From Weissella diestrammenae (lineage in GTDB: Bacteria > Bacillota > Bacilli > Lactobacillales > Lactobacillaceae), in assembly GCF_014397255.1 (NCBI RefSeq), contig NZ_CP060724.1, positions 1,364,001 through 1,428,000 of the forward strand: DNA of 64,000 bases. The letters run 5' to 3'. Below the pieces are notes generated by a model, which saw only the letters and a program-made list of their open reading frames with translations, was not told the DNA's origin and did no database searches. Numbering within the stretch: the stretch's first letter is position 1; every line of letters starts with the position of its first letter. This document shows, piece by piece, positions 1-7,900 of the stretch. A program made the translations under genes and the position numbers.

Positions 1-282
1 GAGGGTAATTTATTTTGCAATCCACCATATGGCAGAGAGTTGAGTAAATGGGTTCAAAAAGCATATGAGACATCGCTAGAGAAATCTGAACAGATTGTAT
101 TCATAATCCCAGCGCGAACAGACACGAGTTACTGGCATGATTATATTTTTAATAAAGCTGAAGTAATTTTCATCAGAGGTCGCTTGAAATTTGAAGTCGA
201 TGGCATTGCAAAAGATGCTGCACCATTTCCATCAGCAATTGTAATTTTTAATGGAAAGTCATATTTAAAGAATGATTTATAG
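1..282 (+). CDS. Phage DNA N6-adenine methyltransferase, C-terminal part (5' end outside window)
   Basis: The reading frame is open from the first base, so the gene starts upstream of the window. The catalytic NPPY motif, preceded by FC and followed by GRE, is encoded at about bases 19-39. The following segment (IIPARTDTSYWHDYIF and VIFIRGRLKF) is typical of phage Dam-like adenine methyltransferases (PF05869 family). These enzymes methylate adenine in phage DNA, probably to evade host restriction. An apparent TTG start at 40 is only an internal codon, because the NPPY motif lies before it. The next gene begins immediately after the stop, so the two are probably co-transcribed in the early or middle operon. 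Confidence 0.8.
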   Translation, partial: EGNLFCNPPYGRELSKWVQKAYETSLEKSEQIVFIIPARTDTSYWHDYIFNKAEVIFIRGRLKFEVDGIAKDAAPFPSAIVIFNGKSYLKNDL

Positions 283-492
283 GTGAGTGATATGGAACGA
301 ACAGCAGATGAAGAAGAGCAAATCAGGCAGGCACTTGAAGATGTCGAGGCAGCACATTCTGAATTAATGGGGATTCCAGTTGATGAAGATAATCTTGTAC
401 GGATTGCAGCAGCAAGTGAAGAGTTATCGAGTGCGATTGATGATGCACAGAGTTTGATTAGTCATATTGATAATGAGGGGTATTCAGAGTAA
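283..492 (+). CDS. Small acidic hypothetical phage protein
   Basis: A 69-residue, strongly acidic protein that starts with GTG directly after the previous stop; an ATG at 292 is an alternative start. It is predicted to be mostly helical, has no membrane segment and has no motif I recognise. Its stop overlaps the start of the next methyltransferase (TAATG), which indicates translational coupling. It might be an accessory to one of the two flanking methyltransferases, but nothing in the sequence proves that. Confidence 0.6.
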   Translation: MSDMERTADEEEQIRQALEDVEAAHSELMGIPVDEDNLVRIAAASEELSSAIDDAQSLISHIDNEGYSE

Positions 493-1400
493 TGGTGAAT
501 AGATTAATCAAGGGTGAAACGTTACAAGAGATGGCAAAACTACCATCTCGTTCAGTGGATATGATACTAGCCGATTTACCATATCAGGTAACGAAAGCTA
601 AATGGGACATAATGATACCGTTTGATGAATTATGGGAGCAGTACAACAGATTAATAAAAGATGATGGAGCAATTGTTCTGTTTTCACAACAGCCATTTAC
701 TTCTCAACTTGTCATGAGTAATCCGAAAATGTTTCGATATGAAATCATTTGGAATAAGGTGCGAACCACTGGATTTTTAAATGCAAATAGGATGCCGCTG
801 AAACAACATGAGAATATCCTAGTTTTCTATAAAAAATTACCAACGTATAATTCGCAAAAAACTGAAGGAAGTGGGCCATCACATAGTCGTGGAACTTCAG
901 GAACTGCGAAAAATAGAATCTATGGACATTTCAATACGACAAATAACACAGCTAGTACAAAAAGTAATATGAAACATCCAACGGATATTTTGACAATGAG
1001 AAATCAGGTTGGAAAGGGACAATTGCATCCAACTCAAAAACCCGTTGAATTGATGGAATGGTTGATTAAAACATATTCCAATGATGGTGAGACTGTACTT
1101 GATAATGTGATGGGTAGTGGTTCAACTGGTATCGCAGCGATAAATACGAATCGTGATTTTATTGGCATCGAACTTGATACTGATTATTTTGAAATAGCAA
1201 CTAATCGTATTAGATTGTGGTGGAAAGTTGCAAGTCCATATGAAAAACAGGATGCGGTCTGTGATAGTCAGCACCATTATTTTAAAGATGAGATTGGAAT
1301 TAACGAAACATTATTCAAACTTGAGATTAAAGATGGCGAGAGATTGCTCAAATATCTTAATAAACGTGGATTAAAATTGCCAGATGGCATGGAATATTAA
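492..1400 (+). CDS. Site-specific DNA methyltransferase (N4/N6 class, beta order)
   Basis: A 302-residue protein with the catalytic motif at residues 28-31 as DLPY, a variant of DPPY. The AdoMet-binding motif comes later (LDNVMGSGSTGIAA, then FIGIELD), followed by the HPTQKP segment. That order marks a beta-class N6_N4_Mtase (PF01555). The central region rich in S, T and N is probably the target-recognition part. About 60 residues follow the methylase fold, ending in DGMEY. No cognate restriction enzyme is visible, so this is probably an orphan phage methylase acting together with the Dam-like enzyme just upstream for anti-restriction. The TAATG overlap couples it to the previous gene. Confidence 0.88.
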   Translation: MVNRLIKGETLQEMAKLPSRSVDMILADLPYQVTKAKWDIMIPFDELWEQYNRLIKDDGAIVLFSQQPFTSQLVMSNPKMFRYEIIWNKVRTTGFLNANRMPLKQHENILVFYKKLPTYNSQKTEGSGPSHSRGTSGTAKNRIYGHFNTTNNTASTKSNMKHPTDILTMRNQVGKGQLHPTQKPVELMEWLIKTYSNDGETVLDNVMGSGSTGIAAINTNRDFIGIELDTDYFEIATNRIRLWWKVASPYEKQDAVCDSQHHYFKDEIGINETLFKLEIKDGERLLKYLNKRGLKLPDGMEY

Positions 1401-1432
1401 CAATCATATAAACTAGAAAAGAGGAAAATATT

Positions 1433-1891
1433 ATGTTTCATATTGAACCAACACCGCTATCGCTTTGGATTTGGATTTTTATTATTGCTGTACCCATTAT
1501 TGTGGGATTGATTGGATATTTTGTTTATTTCAGTGGTAGTGAGTTAGCAAAAAAAATCGGACTAGTTATTTTGGCTATTGGGGTACTTGGATTTATTACT
1601 GCGGTTGGATTGGGTATCAGTTCAAAGTATTATAATTACACTCATTCAGCACAATACAACAAAGACAAGAAAGCCAAAGAAATTGAATATGCGCATAAGC
1701 AAATTAGGCGCATTGATATTCAAAATTATAAGGGTGAAACGACTTACACTTATACAGGTAACTTTGGATTCGATCATAAGGGACGAAATCTTACGCTCGT
1801 TGATAATGACACAGCAAATAAAATTACGTTATACATTGGTGATAATGATACGGCCATTATTACTGACTTAAAAACAAAGGGGAATAAATAA
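1433..1891 (+). CDS. Hypothetical membrane protein
   Basis: A 152-residue protein preceded by a good ribosome site (aagaggaa). Two hydrophobic segments at about residues 11-33 and 40-62 are separated by a short loop. A soluble C-terminal half of about 85 residues rich in T, N and D follows. The topology suggests an inner-membrane protein with an extracellular or cytoplasmic beta-rich tail. I do not recognise the family. Its position among small early genes of the prophage suggests an accessory or superinfection role, which is inference only. The stop overlaps the next start (TAATG). Confidence 0.6.
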   Translation: MFHIEPTPLSLWIWIFIIAVPIIVGLIGYFVYFSGSELAKKIGLVILAIGVLGFITAVGLGISSKYYNYTHSAQYNKDKKAKEIEYAHKQIRRIDIQNYKGETTYTYTGNFGFDHKGRNLTLVDNDTANKITLYIGDNDTAIITDLKTKGNK

Positions 1892-2109
1892 TGTTCGGAA
1901 AAACTAAGTTTGTAGGGACGGTATCTGCGAAACCGATTCGTCCGTTTCCTTATCCTCATGTTCAAAGACAAGTCGCAATATTTGATTTATATAACGTGGT
2001 AGAGCTGAATAAGTGGTTACTCAAACATGAATCTGCCAGATTCCTTGGCATGGTAAATGTAAAGTCAGGAAATTCGGCGATTGCATACGAATACTATGTG
2101 GAAGAATAA
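1891..2109 (+). CDS. Hypothetical phage protein
   Basis: A 72-residue soluble protein translationally coupled to the preceding membrane-protein gene by a one-base TAATG overlap, with a GGGG ribosome site just upstream. It is basic in its N-terminal half, with no membrane segments and no recognised domain. The late regulator follows within about ten bases, so it is part of the same polycistron. Confidence 0.55.
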   Translation: MFGKTKFVGTVSAKPIRPFPYPHVQRQVAIFDLYNVVELNKWLLKHESARFLGMVNVKSGNSAIAYEYYVEE

Positions 2110-2119
2110 GGAGTGGTCA

Positions 2120-2527
2120 ATGGCAGATAGGATTGACAAATTATTGACTGATTATTTTAAAGGCAAGCTAGATTTGAATATCGCAATTAGGAAAATCGAG
2201 ATTAATCATTCTAGTGAGCAGGATGAAAATGTTGGTGGTGGTCGGGCCCAAAATAAATACAATGATCCAAATGCTATTGCAATGATTAGAGAAGACGAAG
2301 ATGTCGAATTACAAGTGCTAATTACGCAAGAGAATGTCATATCGAAGTATTATGATAATCTTTTGCCAGAACACAAGAGAGCAATATCAAATCATTATCG
2401 AAACAATCTTACATGGCAGATGATTGCATTTAGTGAATACGTTGATGAACGCACTGCAAGGCGCTGGCGAGACGACTTTAAATTCAATGTAAAAAAAGAT
2501 TTAAAAACAATGCCCGTTTTGGGCTAA
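2120..2527 (+). CDS. ArpU/RinA-family late transcriptional regulator
   Basis: The start at ATG 2120 is preferred over an upstream in-frame ATG because aaggagtgg lies just before it; this gives 135 residues. The C-terminal part has the layout of ArpU/RinA phage regulators. A YYDNLLPEHKRAI helix is followed by a sigma-like helix-turn-helix (LTWQMIAFSEYVDERTARRWRD). In Gram-positive siphophages such proteins activate the packaging and lysis operon and lie just before the small terminase gene. Here it sits at the junction of the early and late regions, with an RNA gene and two inserted genes between it and terS. The probable target is a late promoter downstream. Confidence 0.7.
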   Translation: MADRIDKLLTDYFKGKLDLNIAIRKIEINHSSEQDENVGGGRAQNKYNDPNAIAMIREDEDVELQVLITQENVISKYYDNLLPEHKRAISNHYRNNLTWQMIAFSEYVDERTARRWRDDFKFNVKKDLKTMPVLG

Positions 2528-2575
2528 AATACGGTGCTAATATTGTATTATCGAATAGTTGATAAAACGATTCGT

Positions 2576-2706
2576 GTGGTAGTGGCGGAATAGGTAGACG
2601 CATACTAATTGAGAGTTAGTTAGATCATAACCATTTTAGGAGACGTGCGCACAAATCTCAGGAGCTCGGCAGTGATCATGTAAGGTGCAAATCCTTACCT
2701 ACTACA
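2576..2706 (+). tRNA. tRNA-Leu(GAG)-like RNA with 59-nt variable region
   Basis: The 7-bp acceptor stem pairs 2576-2582 with 2699-2705 (one G-T pair), followed by A73 at 2706; no CCA is encoded. T8 is present. A D-arm GCG/CGC (2585-2587 with 2599-2601) holds a GG-containing loop. The anticodon stem ACTAA/TTAGT (2604-2608 with 2616-2620) carries loop TTGAGAG, giving anticodon GAG at 2611-2613. The T-arm is GTAAGG/CCTTAC with loop TGCAAAT, so the usual T55 is G. The variable region (2621-2679) is far longer than the usual class II arm and contains its own hairpins. It may be a divergent phage tRNA or a tRNA-mimicking regulatory RNA. Confidence 0.55.
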
Positions 2707-2772
2707 TTAAAGCTTGTAGCTTGAACGGAACAAGTGGACAAGTGAAAGACCTCGTACAACATGGGGCAGATA

Positions 2773-2805
2773 GTCACTCATCTTCGGATGGTGGCTTTTT
2801 ATTTT
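2773..2805 (+). terminator. Intrinsic terminator after tRNA-like RNA
   Basis: Hairpin with GTCAC and CATC arms paired to GATG and GTGGC around a TTCG tetraloop, one bulged T, then a T-rich run from 2796. It closes the transcription unit containing the late regulator and the tRNA-like RNA. Confidence 0.7.
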
Positions 2806-2807
2806 GG

Positions 2808-2813
2808 TATAAT
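2808..2813 (+). promoter_or_regulatory. Candidate -10 box for the membrane-protein/fibre genes
   Basis: A perfect TATAAT lies just after the terminator and 20 bases before the ATG at 2833. No convincing -35 element is present at the right spacing, so an activator (perhaps the ArpU-like protein) may be needed. Confidence 0.4.
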
Positions 2814-2832
2814 CTATCCTTGGAGGTGGGTT

Positions 2833-3429
2833 ATGATTTTTTTTGAAACATATATTGGAATTGTGTGGATTAAGGCAGCATGGAATAACACTCAGTTAAG
2901 AGACTACTGGTTCTCGACCAGTTCTTATGGTACACATTTTCAATGGGTTGGACTTTCCGTATTAATCGCCGCAATTGGGTTAGTTGTTAACGCTTATTGG
3001 TCTGATCATCTTGCAAGAGTGGAGCATGATAGAGATATAAAAAAGAAAAATAACGAAAAAATTCAGACAGCGATAATTGACTTTGTTGCGAATATATATT
3101 CATATACCAATAAATTTGTTGATGTTGTTATGTCTGAGAGACTTGAAGGAACGACAACAAAAACTAGAGAAGCTGAATTTATTCGAATGAAAACATCATT
3201 ATTTCAAACAAAAAACACATATTTTTTAAGAGTAAAAATCTTATTAAACGAAGATGATGTAATGTTCAGAAAAATTTCATCAATAAATGATTCTCTAGAC
3301 GCAATGATACGAGAAATAGCAGACAGACAGAAAGATGCTGATGCAGTATTAGATATATTTTCGGAAGCAAAAACCGAAGTACAAAATTTCGTAGATGACA
3401 TTGGTAAGGATATAAAAAACATTGAATAA
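2833..3429 (+). CDS. Hypothetical membrane protein with cytoplasmic helical domain
   Basis: The start at ATG 2833 is chosen because ggaggtggg precedes it; an in-frame ATG at 2761 lies inside the terminator stem region. The 198-residue product has hydrophobic segments at about residues 3-15 and 36-56 and a long charged helical remainder. The topology is like that of single-gene superinfection or abortive-infection membrane proteins, but I see no diagnostic motif. It has its own -10 box and follows a terminator, so it may be an independently expressed cargo gene. The codon pattern is AT-rich, like the other accessory genes of the prophage. Confidence 0.6.
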   Translation: MIFFETYIGIVWIKAAWNNTQLRDYWFSTSSYGTHFQWVGLSVLIAAIGLVVNAYWSDHLARVEHDRDIKKKNNEKIQTAIIDFVANIYSYTNKFVDVVMSERLEGTTTKTREAEFIRMKTSLFQTKNTYFLRVKILLNEDDVMFRKISSINDSLDAMIREIADRQKDADAVLDIFSEAKTEVQNFVDDIGKDIKNIE

Positions 3430-3447
3430 TAGCGAACGGAGCGCGTA

Positions 3448-4956
3448 ATGATAGTTGGTAGAAATAAGAGAATACAAGTAAGCGACAATAAGTTACATAC
3501 TAAGATTACAGATACGGAAACAATTATCGACTTCGATCTACGAAAGAACGACAAGAGAATTAAAGCAACTAAGGCCACAGCATCAGTTAAGAATGCTAGT
3601 GGCTTTTTGTTTGAGTTTGAAGTTGAAGTAGTGAACGGAGTTGCACGTGTTGATTTCTCAAATGAATTCTTAGAGCAGCTAACAGTTGATACGTATTACA
3701 TCGAATTCAATGTTGATGAAGATGGCGATAGGTCTATTTATCCTGATGAAGGCTTTGCAAGATTTGTAGTAGAACAGAATACAAAGAATCAAGACGGTGA
3801 TTTAGTTCCACAACTTACATTTGATTTTGTGTTGAGTGAAGCAAAGAAGTACATTGATGAAGTAGTAGGTGATATTGAACAAGGTGCCAAGGGTGATAAA
3901 GGTGATCGTGGGGAACAGGGCCCACAGGGAGAAGTCGGCCCCAAAGGGGATAAGGGCGATACCGGACCACAAGGCGAGATGGGTTTGCCCGGTAAAGATG
4001 GTGCAACTGGTGCACAAGGACCTGAAGGAAAACCGGGAGCAGATGGTAAAGACGGTACTGATGGTAAGGATGCACCCGATAATTGGAACCGTGTACAAAC
4101 AGCGGATGATTTAACCACAATGGGTATTGAACCAACGTTACCTGTTTATCAGACCAATGATAAAGGTAGCTATGATAACTCCGGAATGAATATCGGACAA
4201 TTTGTAGCAGTTGTTGAAGTGTATACTGTCGGTGGTAAAACATTATTCTTAAATATGACACAAGAGTCAGTAGTAGTTTCAATAATGCTACAGATTACTA
4301 ATTTGAATGATTACGGAAATGTGGTTGTATATGACTTGGGTAATCGATTCTTAATGCCAGATTATCCCTCACCTATTCAAGTGGGAGATGACTATTACCT
4401 ATCTTATGATGCATATGGTTTGACATGGAAGAAAAGCGCAGAAGTTCCAGATAGATTGCCGCCGATGAATTGGGTTTTAGATACGAGCACTAAACCGTGG
4501 AAAATTAAGTTTGATAATGGAATGGTGTTGACGCTAAATGACTACGGAGACAATGCAGCAATCTATGGTTATGGGCACCCAGTATCGTTAGATGATGGAA
4601 AAATTGCAGGACAAGTAATCGCAGCAAACTTCATTCAAGCTGCACGTGGATATATAACAATAGACACATTCAAGGCTGGTAGTGGAAGTTCATTTAATTA
4701 TTTCTCCAACAATTACACATTAAAGAATTCAATGAATGACAGTAGTAAGTATGATTTTACAATAGCAACTTTCGGAGTAGCTGATGACAAGTACAATCGT
4801 CAGTACGTTGTTATCAAAATGATGTATGAGATGGGTATTTGGACTGAAGCGGAAATTGAATCACTTGGTGCAGTTAAGAATCAAAGCCGTGGGATTGAGA
4901 TACTATATCCGCATGTTATTGTTCCGGGTCCGGTTGACGATATTAAACAAAGATAA
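3448..4956 (+). CDS. Collagen-like receptor-binding/baseplate upper protein (BppU-type N-terminus)
   Basis: A 502-residue structural protein. Residues 1-140 resemble the BppU N-terminal domain of lactococcal-type phages (beta-rich, ending in a helix that trimerises). Residues about 145-205 are Gly-X-Y collagen-like repeats (GAKGDKGDRGEQGPQGE and so on). The remaining C-terminal 300 residues should form the trimeric cell-binding head. It would sit at the tail tip and bind cell-wall saccharide. Oddly, it lies upstream of the terminase genes rather than with the baseplate genes at 17-19 kb. Start ATG 3448 follows a ggag site. It could be an acquired or relocated fibre. Confidence 0.75.
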   Translation: MIVGRNKRIQVSDNKLHTKITDTETIIDFDLRKNDKRIKATKATASVKNASGFLFEFEVEVVNGVARVDFSNEFLEQLTVDTYYIEFNVDEDGDRSIYPDEGFARFVVEQNTKNQDGDLVPQLTFDFVLSEAKKYIDEVVGDIEQGAKGDKGDRGEQGPQGEVGPKGDKGDTGPQGEMGLPGKDGATGAQGPEGKPGADGKDGTDGKDAPDNWNRVQTADDLTTMGIEPTLPVYQTNDKGSYDNSGMNIGQFVAVVEVYTVGGKTLFLNMTQESVVVSIMLQITNLNDYGNVVVYDLGNRFLMPDYPSPIQVGDDYYLSYDAYGLTWKKSAEVPDRLPPMNWVLDTSTKPWKIKFDNGMVLTLNDYGDNAAIYGYGHPVSLDDGKIAGQVIAANFIQAARGYITIDTFKAGSGSSFNYFSNNYTLKNSMNDSSKYDFTIATFGVADDKYNRQYVVIKMMYEMGIWTEAEIESLGAVKNQSRGIEILYPHVIVPGPVDDIKQR

Positions 4957-4974
4957 TCTGAAAGAGAGAATGAT

Positions 4975-5133
4975 ATGGCAAACGAAAATGTAAATACGGA
5001 TATGCTGCAACTAGTATTAGAAGCATATAAGCTTGGACGTTCAGAATCGTATGGTAGTAAAGTTCGAATTGATGAACTAGTTAAATGCAACATAGATAAA
5101 TTAGTCAAAGTGGAGTCGAATTCAAAGGTATAA
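4975..5133 (+). CDS. Small hypothetical protein after fibre gene
   Basis: A 52-residue open frame with a weak ribosome site (gaaagagaga), 18 bases after the fibre stop. It encodes MANENVNTDMLQLVLEAYKLGR at the start, an amphipathic helix, and a basic-acidic C-terminus. There is no known domain. Its size and position recall tiny chaperone or attachment genes next to fibres. An ATG at 4970 gives only a seven-codon frame and is not used. Confidence 0.5.
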   Translation: MANENVNTDMLQLVLEAYKLGRSESYGSKVRIDELVKCNIDKLVKVESNSKV

Positions 5134-5196
5134 CAAAAAGCAGACAACCGAAAAACAATAGGATTTAGTGATTAGTAACAAAGGAGGTGTGTAACT

Positions 5197-5712
5197 ATGG
5201 CAAGTAAATATGACAGCCTAGTGAAACCTCACTTGGAAGATGTGAAACAACTGAGGCGGGCTGGTGCTAAGTATAGTCAGATTGCCAAAGAGTTGGGAAT
5301 CAGTTTAACCACATTAAAGAATTACAGGGAAGCACATGAAGAGTTTGCTCAGGCATTAGCAGATGAAGAACTTAATCTAAGAACGGCATTGGCTAACGTT
5401 GCAGAAGATGGATTGTTCACTAAGCTACGAGATAGATTCATTGATGAAGTAGTAGTGCGTGAAGTAATCGATAAGCAGAATGAAGTTCGAGAGCTTAGAG
5501 AAGTAAAGACGCGATTTGTACCAGCAGATACTACGGCAATTATCTGGGCGTTAAAGAATAGATTGCCTACTCAATGGAATAAGGACGAACATGAGTTATC
5601 TATTCTAAGGGGTAAGAAGATAGAAGCTGACATACATGCTGAATCATCATCAGAAGACTTAGGCAAGATGATACAGGATAGACTAGCAGGATATGGTGAT
5701 AGCAATGAATAG
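5197..5712 (+). CDS. terS: Terminase small subunit
   Basis: A 171-residue protein preceded by a very strong ribosome site (aaaggaggtgtg). The N-terminal helix-turn-helix (AGAKYSQIAKELGISLTTLKNYR) is the DNA-recognition domain that binds the packaging site; the rest is helical and should drive ring assembly. It starts the packaging module followed by the HNH nuclease and large terminase. The stop overlaps the HNH gene, so translation is coupled. Confidence 0.82.
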   Translation: MASKYDSLVKPHLEDVKQLRRAGAKYSQIAKELGISLTTLKNYREAHEEFAQALADEELNLRTALANVAEDGLFTKLRDRFIDEVVVREVIDKQNEVRELREVKTRFVPADTTAIIWALKNRLPTQWNKDEHELSILRGKKIEADIHAESSSEDLGKMIQDRLAGYGDSNE

Positions 5713-6028
5713 TTATCGGCAATACCCTGAATGGTTTTTGAAGTGGCAAAGAGATTTTTATAATTCATCTAAGTGGCGTAAGTTACGCAACCAAGTAAGA
5801 ACAGACAAACGAATGCATTCTGATATGAGTGGCAAGTTAATCAAAGGCAAGTCGATTGTGGATCACATCATACCTATTACACCAGATAACTATATGGATG
5901 ATGATATAACGTTGAACCCTGACAACTTACAACTGCTAAGCATTGAGGAACACAACGTTAAAACGTTTGGAAAAAAAGAAAAAATGATTTTCGAACCAAA
6001 TGATGAACGGAAGATTAATTTATTTTAA
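5705..6028 (+). CDS. HNH endonuclease of packaging module
   Basis: Start ATG 5705 lies within the end of terS; an in-frame GTG-type start at 5693 is possible. The 107-residue product has the HNH core VDHIIPI, then LNPDNLQLLSIEEHNVKTFGKK, which supplies the catalytic His, Asn and final His. The two zinc-binding CxxC pairs of the usual phage HNH enzymes are absent: there is no Cys at all. In HK97-type and cos phages these nucleases work with the terminase in cutting DNA at the packaging site, and they lie next to terS and terL as here. Confidence 0.8.
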   Translation: MNSYRQYPEWFLKWQRDFYNSSKWRKLRNQVRTDKRMHSDMSGKLIKGKSIVDHIIPITPDNYMDDDITLNPDNLQLLSIEEHNVKTFGKKEKMIFEPNDERKINLF

Positions 6029-6182
6029 TCCCCCCGGGTTGAGAATTTACGTTGAGGTCAATCATACCGGTTGTTCAGGCACGCAAAACTCTCTCCTATA
6101 TTTTTTGGTCGTGAAATTTTTGAAATTTTGTATTTTGGCTATTTTGACCATGTAAAAAAGCAAAGAAAGGAGGCGCAAAGTC
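6029..6182 (+). other. Packaging intergenic region, candidate cos site
   Basis: The only sizeable gap in the packaging module. It holds an unusual GC block, CCCCCCGGG, at 6030-6038 inside otherwise AT-rich DNA, then about 110 bases without a gene and the terL ribosome site (aaaggaggcg). Cohesive-end sites of lactic phages lie near the HNH and terminase genes, so this is the best candidate for cos. This is inference; I see no defined nick-site pair. Confidence 0.3.
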
Positions 6183-7886
6183 ATGCGATATTTCGATAAG
6201 TATGTTGAACTGATTGAAAAGGGCGATATAGTCGTTGGAAGAGCAGTGAAACTAGCTATTAAACGTGTTGAACGGTTTAAAGAGCAGTATAAGTTCAAGC
6301 AAAATGAAGTTGATAGGCGAATAAAGTTCATCGAGAATGAAACCAGCCAGACAAAAGGTGGTAATGGCAAATTAAAACTAGCATTACCGCAAAAAGTTTG
6401 GCTTGAAGTCGCTTGGGGGTTCTATCATGATGCAGAAGTGACAAAAGTTAATCCTGAAACGATGGAAGAATATCAAACAGTTGAAGAACGCCGATTGATT
6501 CATGAGATACCAGTAATTATGGCTCGTGGTTCAGGTAAAACAACACTAGGCAGTGCAATTGCTATGGTTGGTCAAATAATGGATGGTGAGTATGGTGCTG
6601 ACGTGCAGCTGCTGGCATATAATCGTGAACAAGCTGGTTTCTTGTACAATGCTAGCCGTGCAATGACATCTAATGAAAATAGCTTACTGCATATGATGGT
6701 GTTATCTGGTTCACTACGATCAACAAAGCAAGGTATTCTATATGAGCCAACAAACTCATTGATGAACATTAAGACATCGGACTATGAATCACTGGATGGA
6801 ACTAATGCACACTTTAATATATTTGATGAGGTGCACACCTATGATGATGATTTCATCAAGGTTGTCAATGACGGTTCGGCAAAGAAGCGTAAAAATTGGC
6901 AGACATGGTATTTATCAACAAACGGAACAAAGCGTGAACGATTATTTGATAGGTATTTCAAAATTTGGATGGATATTTTAGAAGGCAAGACTGATAACGA
7001 TTCGGTCATGCCTTTTATTTATCAATTGGATAATCCTGAAGAGATTCACGATTCGAAAATGTGGCAAAAATCAATGCCACTGTTGGGAATCACAACTGAA
7101 AAAGAAACAATTGCAGCAGACATTGAGATGTCACGAAATGACCCTTCACAGCAGGCTGAGCTAATGGCTAAGACGTTTAATCTACCAGTGAATAATTATC
7201 TAGCGTACTTCGTAAATGAGGAAACAAAGGGTAACAGGGATAAATTTAAACCTGAGTTATTTGATGGTGAAGATGGTTCGCCAGCGTTAGCGATTATTGG
7301 CATTGATTTGTCGGCAGTCAATGATATTAGCTCGGTGTCATTCATGATTAAAGATGGGGATGCATTTCAATTTGTGAATCGGAAATATATGCCACGTACC
7401 AATGTCGAGAAATTGCCAAAGGAACAGCGTGATAAGTATTTTGAATGGGAGCAACAGGGTTACTTAATTTTGCATGAAGAAGCGTTTAACAAACAATCGT
7501 TTATTTTTGACGATATTCAGCGTTATATGAGTGAACATAACATTCTACCAATGGCCGTTGGATATGATGATTGGAATGCAGCTGAATTACACGGTATGTT
7601 CAATGATAGCTATGGCGAGATCACACATAACGTTTCGATGACCACTAAGACACTCAGTCAACCCATGAAAATTTATAAGCAGCTAATCGGTAATGAAAAG
7701 ATTGTCTTTGATGACCCAGTAGCTACTTGGAATCACTTGAATGTGGTGGTACGAGTTGATGGTGCTGGCAATATTTTTCCAAACAAAGAGAAAGCGAAGA
7801 ACAAGATTGACGTATTTATGTCACAGTTGATTGCTTTCATCACGTATGAGAAAAACAAAGACGATCTTGAATACTACTACAGCTAA
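6183..7886 (+). CDS. terL: Terminase large subunit (HK97-type)
   Basis: A 567-residue packaging motor. Walker A ARGSGKTT lies at residues about 114-121 and Walker B FNIFDEVH at about 216-223. The C-terminal RNase H-like nuclease begins with GIDLSAVND, giving the first metal-binding Asp; YDDWNA and the late KNKID segment supply later acidic residues. It hydrolyses ATP to pump DNA through the portal and cuts concatemers. The start is supported by aaaggaggcgcaaag. The length is normal for the Terminase_1 family. The portal gene follows directly. Confidence 0.93.
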   Translation: MRYFDKYVELIEKGDIVVGRAVKLAIKRVERFKEQYKFKQNEVDRRIKFIENETSQTKGGNGKLKLALPQKVWLEVAWGFYHDAEVTKVNPETMEEYQTVEERRLIHEIPVIMARGSGKTTLGSAIAMVGQIMDGEYGADVQLLAYNREQAGFLYNASRAMTSNENSLLHMMVLSGSLRSTKQGILYEPTNSLMNIKTSDYESLDGTNAHFNIFDEVHTYDDDFIKVVNDGSAKKRKNWQTWYLSTNGTKRERLFDRYFKIWMDILEGKTDNDSVMPFIYQLDNPEEIHDSKMWQKSMPLLGITTEKETIAADIEMSRNDPSQQAELMAKTFNLPVNNYLAYFVNEETKGNRDKFKPELFDGEDGSPALAIIGIDLSAVNDISSVSFMIKDGDAFQFVNRKYMPRTNVEKLPKEQRDKYFEWEQQGYLILHEEAFNKQSFIFDDIQRYMSEHNILPMAVGYDDWNAAELHGMFNDSYGEITHNVSMTTKTLSQPMKIYKQLIGNEKIVFDDPVATWNHLNVVVRVDGAGNIFPNKEKAKNKIDVFMSQLIAFITYEKNKDDLEYYYS

Positions 7887-7900
7887 TGGAGGTGATTAGC

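Noticed and set aside
2761-2832. In-frame ATG at 2761 as a longer start for the membrane protein
   Set aside because: It would place coding sequence through a terminator hairpin; ATG 2833 has a much better ribosome site.
3880-4080. Short repeated units that could suggest a CRISPR-like array
   Set aside because: The repeats are in-frame codons for Gly-X-Y triplets with no spacers; no CRISPR array or cas gene was seen anywhere in the window.
3789-4282. Several long open frames on the minus strand and other plus frame across the Gly-X-Y repeat region
   Set aside because: They are shadows of the repetitive, stop-poor collagen-like coding sequence; no ribosome sites and Pro/Ser-rich nonsense products.
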